NCBI GenBank assembly: GCA_009741485.1
Contig: CM019228.1
Location: 10,616,696 to 10,680,695, forward strand
Direction of reading: 5' to 3'
Length of the DNA stretch: 64,000 nucleotides
From: Malurus cyaneus samueli
Taxonomy: Eukaryota; Chordata; Aves; Passeriformes; Maluridae
In this document: in pieces, positions 49,801 through 60,005 of the stretch
Position numbering within the stretch: the stretch's first letter is position 1
Layout: every line of letters begins with the position of its first letter
Translations under genes and position numbers: made by a program
Notes under the pieces: generated by a model
Told to the model about the DNA's origin: nothing
Database searches by the model: none
What the model saw: only the letters and a program-made list of their open reading frames with translations

Positions 49801-51408
49801 CTCTCCCAGCCCTCTGATGTTTCAAGCTGTTTCTTAAATTAATGAGAAAATATTACTGCTAAAGCTTGCTAAATAAGGTTTGCAACCCACTCTGGAAGTG
49901 ACAGGCGAGGACAGCAAGCAATTATCTCTTGACGGTGGCACAAAGCTCAGGGAGCTGTGTTCTCCCCTGTGTATTTTTATCTGATGCTGTGGTGAACTGC
50001 ACCCCTACGAGGTGAGCTGCAAGGCTGTGCAGGTGATGTTTATCTGCTGGGATGAAGTGCAGCTCAGGGCTGTGTCCCCTTTAGTCCCAGAGCTGTGTGT
50101 GACACTGCAGGGACTCGACTGCAGCCCTGAGAGATGCCATTGGCCTCGTGCCTGTGTGTCATTTTGGGAGAGGTGTGTTTGGGCTGTCGATGAGGAATGA
50201 TGCTGTCCTGGATGTGACAGACACTGTGGACAGTGCAGGTCATGAATAAATGGTTTGCTTATAGGACACAGATTTACATGAACAAAAAGAGTGGAGCTGC
50301 AGAGAGCCTTGCAAAGGTGTGCATGGGCAGCAGGAATGTCCTCAGAGATGTCCCTGTGTGGCACCCCTCGAATGATCCTCCCTGCTCTGGATATTGTTCG
50401 CCAAGGCCAGACAGGGTGTGACCACTCACCCCAGCAGCACAGCCCCCTGAATGAGGGCTCCTGTCCTTGCAGAGCGGGACATTGGTGCAGCAGCTTTGTG
50501 CAGAGCACGTGAGGGTGGGCAGCACGTGATGGCTCAAATCTGGTGTTTGTGATCAGAGGGAGACAGGTGTGTGTGAAAGGCTCCTCCACCTTTCCTCTGT
50601 GCAGCCTCAGCACTTGCCAGGACATAATTAGTGGGGCTCTCGTGTTTCAGGGCGGGCTGTGGAGCAGCTGCTGAAGTGCCAGCTCTGTTGGTAGCCTCGA
50701 AAACAAAACGTCCCTTGTTTCTCATCACCACTGTGAAGCACTGCCTTCCTGAACTTGGGTTTGGCCCTGCAGCTTTCAGGATAGACAAAATGTGAGAATT
50801 TTGCCAATAATGTATTCTTCTAGGTCTGTTAAATATCCGTTATCAATTTAATGTGCCACTTTAATGAGATTTTGCTTTCTCCATCTCCTCCATAGAGCTG
50901 ATTACTTAGTGTATGTGGTTGGTGTTTTTCTCTTTTTAGAGGAAACTGCAAGTGAAGAAGTTTAATGTTTGCTTCAGCCAAAGAAAGTATTTCCCAAGTC
51001 CTGGTGGGAAAAGGTGACAAAGAGGAGCGGAGGACGTTGCTAGTAGGTATGGAGATGACAGGAAGCCATGACTAGAACAGTGATTGTCAACAGGAAACAA
51101 AGCAGCGCAGCTGATGTGACCCTGCTGTACAGCACAGTCGCTGTGCTCTGCTGCCTGCTGGACTCTGTGGCCTGGGGAGCAGAGTCAGCCTCCAAGAGAG
51201 ACTCTCCTGTCTGTTGGTCTGCTGGAGTTTGAATAATTCTGCACCTGGTTAATCCACTTTGCTGGAGCTGGCAAACCCTGGGCTTCTTTTCTCAAAATCC
51301 TCGAACAGCTCTGGGGAGAGCCATGTGTGTGTGAGCAGCCATCCCAGCTGGCAGCTCCACGGAGCCCAGGCAGCTTTGAGGTGTGTGGCTGTTGAGTGCT
51401 CTGCAGAT

Positions 51409-51450
51409 ATGAACGCTGAGCTTGGGGCCTGGCTGTTCTCACCATGCTAG
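51409..51450 (+). CDS. Candidate upstream ORF overlapping the ADORA2A start codon
   Basis: An ATG at 51409 opens a 13-codon frame ([13 protein letters not shown], stop TAG at 51448-51450) in a different frame from the receptor. It overlaps the receptor ATG at 51444. If the exon begins at or before 51407, scanning ribosomes meet this ATG first, which would lower receptor translation. Mammalian A2A mRNAs carry upstream ORFs with reported translational control and dual coding. Whether this one is used is not known. Confidence 0.4.
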   Translation: MNAELGAWLFSPC

Positions 51451-51793
51451 TACATGGGAAGGACGACTTTCTGTCAGACATAGCCTACATCATCCTGGAG
51501 CTGATCATCGCAGTGCTGGCCATCCTGGGCAACATCCTGGTCTGCTGGGCTGTCTATCTCAACAGCAACTTGCAGAACGTCACCAACTATTTTGTGGTGT
51601 CCCTGGCTGCTGCTGACATCGCCGTGGGCGTGCTGGCAATCCCCTTTGCCATCACCATCAGCACTGGCTTCTGTGCCTTCTTCTATGGCTGCCTCTTCAT
51701 TGCCTGCTTCGTCCTGGTCTTGACCCAGAGTTCCATCTTCAGCCTGCTCGCTATCGCCATCGACAGAATCATTGCCATCCGAATACCCCTCAG
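51444..51793 (+). CDS. ADORA2A: ADORA2A coding exon 1 (TM1-TM3, ICL2 start)
   Basis: 350 nt encode residues 1-116 plus two bases of Arg117, from [15 protein letters not shown] through TM1-TM3 to [12 protein letters not shown]. The donor is cag|gtaagc with GT at 51794-51795. Intron read-through would hit a stop at once (TAA 51795-51797). Confidence 0.96.
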
Positions 51794-54700
51794 GTAAGCA
51801 AGGGCAGGGCTGGGGTGGTGAGGGGTGAACATCTCTAAAAATCACAGGTCTGGAGATGAATCAAGGAAGGAAAAGTCAAATGAGGATCAGTGGTTTTTCT
51901 CTTGTATTTTGAAAAAAACCTTTCTAGGTCATCAAGTCTGCCTTGGCTGCTGGATTTTCTGGTCACTTCCTTTTCCTGTTCTCCTGTGGTGTGTGTCCAT
52001 GGCTTCACGGAGGTGCTGCTGGGGAGCTGCCATTCCATCCCATTCCAGGGTAGAATCCTGCAGCAGCATCAGTAACCTGTGCCCTTCAGCCAGTGGCACC
52101 AGAAATGTTAGTGGGAATGGAGGGGGCAGAAATGGGGTGAGGTCAGCTTGTTCCCTTTCCCTGTGGGCAGGGAGGGACTCTGCCTGAAGCTGTAGCAGCA
52201 GGGCTGGGGGGATGGAGATGGGGTTTTCTTTCAGGGGTCCATTAAATGTGAAGAGAGAAGAAGCAGCAGCAGGCTACCAAGAAATGGGCTTTAGGAAAAT
52301 TTGGGCTGGCTTGGGCAGTGCCTCTGGAAGCACAGGATGAATTGGCTCAAGGTGGAGGCGTGACCCAACTGCAGATGGTTGTTTTGTGGTCTCTGCAGTT
52401 TAGAGAAAGAGCAGGACATTTAATGACTGAGGTTGGCTGCTCGTTGGTGTTTGAGCAGGGAGGCTGGCGTGGGATGAGGGGAGGTTTTGCCACACACACG
52501 GGGGCTGCCCCTCAGCCCAGTTCTCCACTGGAACAGCTCGTTGTGTGATGGGCTGTGGGCTGTGTCTGCCCTGGGTGCCCACAGCGTTTCTGTGACAATG
52601 CTCCGAGTCATTCACCGAGCTCCAGAGATGGAGAGGAAGCCCTGGAGAGGCTGGGGCAGGAGGAGTGTGGGAGTCTCTTTCCTTCCTGTCTTGTCCTTAG
52701 GAGGATACAGCCCACTCTCAGGAATGGAGAGACTGCCTTTCTCTCCTGAACAACAAATGTGGATGCAAAAATGGAACAATCTGCTGGTTTTTGTGCTCTT
52801 GAACTTGGGGTTTTGGACATCCTCACAATCACTTGTGCTGATCGGTGCAATTTAGTTCTCTTCCAAATACTTTGGTCATGCAGCACTTATGTCAATTAAC
52901 ACAAACCTTCCATTCAGACCAGAATAGGAGCCATGGAGAGTGGAAATTGCCTTTTCATGTGGACCAGGGCAGCCAAGTCTTTCCTGAAGCCTCGCCTCAG
53001 CAAGTTTGTGCTGCTGTAAAATCACCTTTAATGTAATGTATAACATTATCATTAATGGGTGGGTTCCAAACCCTACTGGTCATACCTGTTACAGCTCTTA
53101 GTTCTGATGGAGTTGGAAGGAATAACTGCTCCATTCCATTGCAGAGAAAACTCTGTCAAAATTAGGTAGCTTGAAACTGGCCTGTCTCCACTTTTCTACA
53201 GTTCTGCTATAGATGATTTCAGTTTATGAACCAAAACAATGATAAATGGTACAAGAAAACATGTAGGGCCCTGGGAGCTGCCTCTGAAATGATTTTGAGA
53301 AGGGCTAATGTCTTGATTTCATCTCTCATGAGCTAACTGAGGACTTTTGCTGACAGTTTAAGTACTCTTATTGCTAGAGGATGACTTGCCAGGAAAGGGA
53401 TTTTAAAAATCTGGATTTCTGCCCATTTTGGGGCTATCACTGTAACTATATTCTCTTGAAAATGTAATTTCCTGGAACAGCCAAGGTAAAGAGTCTTTTA
53501 GAAAAACCAAACTACATCATACTGGGCATGACACCGGTTTCACTATCTTGTTTTGGAAAAAACAGAGCACACCCTCTTCCGCCCCAGGAACAGAGGGATT
53601 GATTGGATGCAGAAACCCACAGGTAAATAAATGGGTTCCTCCTCCTCCCTGTCCTCTGCTGATTTGTCCTTTCACAGCAGCAGTGATGAACTTGTCAACT
53701 GTGTTTCCCCTTAAGAATTTATGAGTGAATAAGCATTAGATTTATAATCTCAGACACATGAGAAAGTGAAAGCTGATTATGTGAAGAGGGAAATGTGGTA
53801 TAATTTAGATTGCCCACATCCTCATGGTTTTTTTTTCTTTTTCTAATACCTGTCTATCTCACAAATGGCTCAAACAACTTGAAGGGAAGTTCTGCCACTA
53901 ACCACGTGTTGTTTTCATTCCATCCTTTAATACCTGGGAAAGCCCCTTCTCCTGTTCACAGGACATGAAAGGTAACACCAGGTTTTGCTAATATTCATTA
54001 GCTCTTTAATAAATCACACTTCCTTCACTCTGGTGAAACAAATAAGAACCAAACCTATGTTTTATTCTTTTGTTTCTCTTTAAATATTTCATGTCTGATT
54101 TGTCCTAATGAAGGTAACTGCATATGTGGATATGTATTCCTTCAGAAATAAACTGTCAGTGTTAAGAAGGCAGAAGAGTGGGTTTTCTGCTCCTGCTTGG
54201 TTTTGTACCCCTCAATATATTATTAGAATTACCTTTGAAATTATTTTTCCATGAAGAAAAGACCCTCCTCCTAAAAACCGCAGTGAGAAAAGACATTTAT
54301 AGGTGAAATTTTTAAATGGCTAAAATTAATTTGTAAATATCTTATGGATTCCGCCTTACAAACAATTAAAATGTTGTGTAGAATTTGGTAAACTTTCCAC
54401 AAGTTCTCTAGTACTTTGCTTAGTTCTGCCAGGTCTTACACAAGTGTAACACTCTGCAAGTGGCAGAAAGGCACTCCCAAGGAAGGGAGCCCCAGGCATT
54501 GTTCACTTTAGGACAAAATGAGGTTTCTCACATGGCAGGTACCTGAGAAACTGCACCAGCTGATATCGAACCCCCGGGTGCTCTGAACAAAATTGGCCGT
54601 GAGTCTGAGCCCCAGGATGGAGCCCTGGGCCAAGAACAATTGCTGCTTTCCAGGCTCCGTGGTGCCAGCAAAGGCTCTGCGGGCACCATGCCCAGCCACG

Positions 54701-57700
54701 TGCTGCTGTGCAGGCATTTGGGTAAAGACATTCCCAGGGAAGGACAGGTAGCTCTGCAAAGAAAGGGGCAATTTTCCTTCCTGCAGCCGGACTGAGAAGT
54801 TTTCTGAGGTCACTGAGGTTGTTGCTTGCTCTGTGTGGTGGATTCAGGCACGAAGCACACAGGTCACACAGTGCCAACTGCAGCCTTCTCCTCTGATAAA
54901 AGCTGCTTCTGCTGCTGCCATGCTCCTCTGGGAAAACATTATTAAGGTGCAGCTCCCTGCTCCCTAACGTTTGGAACTCTGGGGCTGATTTATCCCATGT
55001 GGTGGTGATTTAAACTGCAGCTCTGAGGTGGCACTGGGATGTTTTTCTGCCAGAGGACATGAAGAACTGGCTTCTCAAAGTCTGGAGCAGGAAAAATAGG
55101 GAAGGTGAGCACCAACCCTGAATGAAGTATAGATGTGCAAGGGACCTTTGTGCTGAGCTGAGAACATTCTGTTTCAATGGTTGCTTTAATTCTCTAGGGT
55201 TGCCTTTTGAAATGCTCGTAGGTGAGCATGTGAACCAGTGAATCAGGGATTTAATGTTTTATTGTCACTTTGAGCCATATGTGGACTTATTTTTGTCTCT
55301 GCTCGCCATAAACCTGTTGACTTTATGGCAGGCATTTCCTACATGTGCTCATGTTAAGTAGGTTTAGGGCAGGTTCACTCTTATATGAGAAAAGAGTAAT
55401 TCCTCCTCCTTTGAACGTGGGCACAGCTTTTAAAGCAGTGGCTTCACGGGCTGCACAGAGCTCACTGTTACCAAGGTTTTGTTCTGCAAGCTGATTGTGT
55501 TGTGAGCAGAACTGTGTCTGCCCATCGTTCCTGCTTCTGCTGCTTGGAGAAAAAATAATGTGGACCACCTGTGGGATCCCACTCACTCTGCCTCCCTAGC
55601 ATGGGCAAGCACTACGATCAGTTTGTACCTGGGAACAGGGGAGAAAGGTTCCTGGCAGGGTTTTGGGAAAGGTTGTTTAGTTGGTGCATGAGAAGGTCTC
55701 GCTTTGATTTCTCACCCTGCCACAGATTTCCTGGATGATGTGGGATTGCCAGTGTCTCTCATTTCCAGGTACAGGTAACAGGGATTGAACATCCTCCTTT
55801 CTCCAGTCCCCGATGGCTGCAGCTGCCTGAGGTGTGGGCTGTTGAGTGCACGTGCTCAGGGAGCAGCATTTTGCAGTGATTTGTCAAACACCTTTGAGCA
55901 CTTCTGGAACTCAGCTCAAAGCCCTCAGCTGAGCACAGGCTTTCTGGGGGATGCAGTAAAAGGTCTGCAGGATGCTCCATGCCTGGCAGAGGATGTGCAG
56001 TGCCGTCCAGAGGAGGGTTGGGAAGGCAAGCAGCAGGATGCTGTGATGGTGAGTTAGGCCAGCCACGTATCACACAATGTATGCAAAGATTTTACCTCCT
56101 CCCTGAAGACTCTGGGGTTCTTATACCAGCTCTGTCTTCCACCTAGTCTCACAGACTCTGCACAGGAATCACTGCCTCCATGACACAGAGCTTAGTCCAA
56201 GGACCCAGAAGTGTCACATCCCCAAGCCAAGTAACTCTCAGCAGCCCAGGGGAGCTGTACATTCACCAAGGGCAGCTGTTCTGCAGTCATTTTGCCAGCT
56301 GGGTGACTGGGAGAGCAGCAGGGCAGGTGAAACTATTCTGGGGAAAACATGCACATTTTCATGTGTTTGCAAAAGCTGGTTTCGCTTTCTAGGGGAGGCA
56401 GGTGACCCTATCCTTGAACCCAGTGCCACCATGAGCATCCCTAATGTCCTTTATGTCTTGAATTTCAGGAGTAGAAGTGGTAGTTAGTGTAGCAAGTGCA
56501 TTATCTCCAGGAATCAGAACTGCTGGAGCACAGACAATCCAGTGCTGTCTGGACACATCAGACATGCTGCAAAGTCACCTCCAGCTGTGCAGAACGTGGG
56601 CTGCAGGCGTGGCCAGCTCCTTTCAGCAGGTTGTGTCTCCTGCACTCACACGATGAGGATGTGTCTGGGAAGCCCTGAACTTACCCCATAGAGCTCTGCA
56701 GCACTGGGGAAAGGGAGAGTGGCTTTGGCCTGGCTGCTGTGAGCCTGGAAAGATACTGAGACAAAGTACACAGAGATGTACACAGTGTCTTCAGTGACAT
56801 CTCTAAGTGGATAAAAGGAAAGAGTCCAGGAAAGCCCATCTGGACTATAACCCTACTGCAGCCAAGTCAGTCAGAGGTGCCTCACGTGGATCCTAGAAAT
56901 TAAGCTCTCCTAAACAAATTAACACTTCTCAGTGGCCAACACAAGACCATGGACTCTGTCATGAGATTCTTCCTTTCTTAACACCTGGAGATCCTGAGCA
57001 AGGTGTTGTGGACATGCACTGCAGCACAGCACACTGCAGCTGGAAAGCTGTTTGGGTTGAGTGCTGCTCCGAAGCCTTGTAAAGCTTCTTGCATGGGAAT
57101 CCCCAGAGGGTGAGAGGGAGGGGAAAGCGTGGGGAGGTGTTTGTCTGGAGCAGTAATGGATATATTTTTAGTGGAGGGGAAGGGACATCTCTAGTCGTGG
57201 GATAACAGCTGCACGATTTCAAAATTCCTCTGACAAGATGTAGCTAATTCCAGGGCTGCAGGGTTTTGGTGAGGTGGTTTTTTTTGTTTAGTATTCTTTT
57301 TGTTTTGTTTTGGTTTTTGCTTTTCCAAGTTTCAAGGGGCCTTCAGCCACTTTCTTGCTCCCTGAGTGTACATTTCAAAGCACAGACGCTGTTTTGATGT
57401 GTTGGTGAGGCCTGAATGTGAGCAGCTCTCTGCTACCATCCATGCTGTGCCCTTTGCATCCCTTAAGCACTGGGCAGGAACCACTAATTGCTGGAAAAAA
57501 CCTTTTCCTCCCCCAGAATCAGCAGAATTCCTCTTTCATTTCTGGAAGGACAATTTATGTGTGTTTTGGGTGCTGGGAATCATGTGGTTGGCTCCCTTAT
57601 CCACTCACTCTTTTCTGATTCTGAAATACAACTGAGAAAGGAACAGTCAAGGCTGATGGGTCTTGTTTTTTCCAAGGCACATCAGCAGGGATTTAAGCAT

Positions 57701-60005
57701 GTGCAGGATCTCCATTCTTTACATAAGCAGCCTCTCTCATCCCCTGTCCTGAACTTGAGTTGAGATAGGAGCATGAACCTGTGGGAGTGATTATTTCATT
57801 AGGGCATGGAAAGATTTCTGGGGCTTGTTGTATTATTTCTTTTAATGTTTGTTTTCTGAGAGAATTCTGGGGACAGAAGGAGAAGGAACACTGGGTAAAC
57901 ACTGGGAGCCCAGCACTACTGTCCGATCACAGACTCATGGGGTCAAGTGCAGTTTGGGACCTGTGCTGGACAATGTGGGAATCCAGCTATCTACTTTCCA
58001 TGCTGAGCATTACCCAGGGAAGGAAATTGCATTGAAATGCTAAACTGCTGCCCTGATTTACATTTTCAGAGGGAAGAACTGGCAGAGTCAGCTCAGGACT
58101 CGCAGTAACCTGTGAGGCCTTGGGAACTGGCTGATATTTCAAACAAGCCAAGGTCTCTGCAGCACTGTCAGATTCTTACCATGTTGCTTTTTGTTTATTT
58201 CAACAGATCTCGTAGAGTTTACTGTTAAAAGCACTGGCATCAGCCAGGCATATCAATAGCTCCACCACTGAGGTCCCTTTGGTGGGTGCAGTGCAGCTGT
58301 GGCACAGCTGCAGTCAGAGCATTGTCCTCAGCTTCATTCCTCCTTTCTGAAAAAGACATGGGCTCAGCTTAGCTGGGCTGGTGAGGAAAGCTGCTGACTT
58401 GTCTCTGTTATTTCAGGAAGAGTGGTGGTGCTGGCATTCCTGAAAGTGCCATGGTGGAGCTGAGTGAGGTGCTCTGCAAGGCCAACCTGGCTGCTGCTGC
58501 TGAGCCTGTAGGGTTTCCTGGAGGGCACCAGAACGTGGATGCAGGGCTAGCGGCACTGTACCTCCAGGTTCTTTTGTGTTACTTGGTTTAAAGATCTGCT
58601 GCAAGACAGCCCTAATAATTCCATGCTAAAAGGCTGCTCCTTTGCCAGGAAGGAGACACTGCCTCAGTCTTCAGCAAGAGACCCACAGTGATCTTCATCA
58701 CCAGGGTCAGAACAGCGCTGTTGGTTATCCAGGCTGCAAGATCTCTGTGCATGCCCAAGTGCACTGGTGGAGTGAAGGAGCACAGATGAAAAGTGAATTA
58801 ATTTCCCTGCCTTTCTGTAGGCTATTCATTGCCTGAAGGAAAGGGTAGGGAAATAGGTGGCTGTCAGTGTCACCATGGAGTCCTTGCTGTGCTGCATGGG
58901 TTCTGCACAGCAGTTCAAAGGCTCCTATGATGCAGCAGGTACCTTTTTCACTGTCTTTGGAATGTGCACCCATTGGGATGTTGTGTGGGTGCCAGGAGCT
59001 TGTTGTATGACACTGATAAAGATCCCATCTCCTCCTCTTTACAGGTACAATGGCTTGGTGACAGGCTCTCGAGCCAAAGGCATCATTGCCATCTGCTGGG
59101 TGTTGTCCTTCATCATCGGCCTGACCCCAATGCTGGGGTGGCACAAACGCACCCCGATCGAAGAGCTGGGCTCCAACAGGTCCTCTCCCATCAACTGCAG
59201 CGACAGCATGGTGGCCTGTCTCTTTGAGGCCGTGGTCACCATGGAGTACATGGTCTACTACAACTTCTTTGCCTGTGTGCTCCTGCCCCTCCTTCTCATG
59301 TTCGGTATCTACTTGAAAATCTTCATGGCAGCCCGGCACCAGCTCAAGCAGATGGAGAACAACATGGTACACGGGGAGCGTTCCCGCTCCACGCTGCAGA
59401 AGGAAGTCCATGCAGCCAAGTCTTTAGCCATCATTGTTGGACTGTTTGCATTTTGCTGGCTTCCACTGCACATTATCAACTGCTTTACCCTTTTCTGCCC
59501 AAATTGTGCCCACGCTCCCCTGTGGCTGATGTATCTGGCCATTATCCTGTCTCACGCTAACTCGGTTGTAAACCCCCTAATTTATGCCTACCGGATCAGG
59601 GAGTTCCGATACACCTTCCGTAAAATCATCAGCCAGCACATCCTGGGCCGCAAGGAGCCCTTCAAGGCAGGAACAGCCAGCTCCAGGACTTCCACCCACG
59701 GGGGGGACGCGGAGAACGCCAGCATCCGGATCAGTGAGTACGCGCTAGAGGTGTACACCAACGGGGAGATCCACAGGGATCCCGAAAAGCAGGACTTGAA
59801 CAAATGCAAAGCTGCCTTGGAATGGCACCAGAATGGAAATGCTCTGGACCGGGAGACAAATGGGCATCTCCCACATTCCTGCAAAAATGGGATTCTCTCA
59901 GACGCACGCCTGAACAGGGAGCTTCACAGTGAAGAGATAATTGATACCCAGGTGTCTTACTCAGATCTGGAAAGAGCAGCCTTCGCCGCAGCTGATGTTT
60001 CCTGA
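51444..60005 (+). CDS. ADORA2A: Adenosine A2A receptor (two coding exons, 436 aa)
   Basis: Class A GPCR that binds extracellular adenosine at the plasma membrane, couples to Gs/Golf and raises cAMP. Exons 51444-51793 and 59045-60005 join inside Arg117 (ag|g), the intron position conserved in adenosine receptors. Seven TM segments are clear: about 13-38, 49-73, 83-108, 127-150, 183-208, 243-266 and 276-299. Conserved residues (human number in brackets) include N30 (24), D58 (52), T94 (88), F177 (168), E178 (169), W255 (246), N262 (253), H273 (264), H287 (278) and NPLIY at 293-297. CPNC in ECL3 and [20 protein letters not shown] favour A2A over A2B, as does the SPECC1L neighbour. Oddities: DRI at 107-109, F80 and R152 replace human C74 and C146, and the tail after about residue 330 differs from human (412 aa). 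ATG 51444 is chosen because it gives a normal-length N terminus and has A at -3. Confidence 0.97.
51794..59044 (+). other. ADORA2A: ADORA2A intron between coding exons (7.25 kb)
   Basis: Intron bounded by gtaagc and ctctttacag. Its first ~1 kb and last ~5 kb are GC-moderate and stop-poor, with many chance ORFs of 60-124 codons. No repeat family or RNA gene was recognised. In its last 170 bases the frame of the following exon is open from an ATG in strong context (58875). Confidence 0.9.
59045..60005 (+). CDS. ADORA2A: ADORA2A coding exon 2 (TM4-TM7 and C-tail)
   Basis: 961 nt supply the last base of Arg117 and residues 118-436, then TGA at 60003-60005. It covers TM4, ECL2 (with sequons N161-R-S and N167-C-S), TM5, an ICL3 with [19 protein letters not shown]6 with CWLP, ECL3 CPNC, TM7 with NPLIY and helix 8 ([11 protein letters not shown]). 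The acceptor is cctctttacag at 59044. The tail after EPFKAG has little in common with the human tail as remembered. Confidence 0.97.

Larger units (their letters stand above)
37455..51406 (+). other. ADORA2A: Putative ADORA2A leader intron (about 14 kb)
   Basis: Non-coding sequence between the CpG island and the first ADORA2A coding exon. It contains the CpG island shore to about 38.45 kb, an AT-rich block at about 38.64-39.35 kb with an AP-1 consensus, and a CR1-like fragment at about 40.68-40.89 kb. The rest is unremarkable. Several ORFs of 100-206 codons on both strands occur in GC-moderate, stop-poor patches (for example 41.5-41.9, 46.7-47.1 and 50.0-50.6 kb) and lack recognisable similarity. 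Additional non-coding exons may exist but cannot be assigned. Confidence 0.5.
51407..60005 (+). other. ADORA2A: ADORA2A gene body, from proposed coding-exon acceptor to stop
   Basis: This unit spans a 37-base leader segment, two coding exons and one 7.25-kb coding-region intron. The proposed acceptor (gctctgcag, ending at 51406) is only moderately pyrimidine-rich; the upstream acceptor gctgtacag ending at 51132 is an alternative. Further leader exons probably lie in or near the CpG island. Confidence 0.6.

Noticed and set aside
50005..50625. 206-codon ORF on the minus strand in the putative ADORA2A leader intron
   Set aside because: It has no recognisable domain or splice context, its composition is ordinary for translated non-coding DNA (many Ser, His, Cys), and shorter ORFs overlap it on the other strand.
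51422..51616. Alternative-frame ORF overlapping ADORA2A exon 1, considered as a dual-coding uORF5 equivalent
   Set aside because: It has no ATG start: an in-frame stop (TGA at 51410) precedes it and only near-cognate codons could start it. The short ATG uORF at 51409 is the better candidate.
51474..51845. 123-codon antisense ORF over ADORA2A coding exon 1
   Set aside because: Mirror of the strongly coding + strand; acidic low-complexity product, no independent support.
51910..51975. Second possible CR1 fragment (gtcatcaagtctgcc-like words)
   Set aside because: Only one short word resembles CR1; no further ordered matches.
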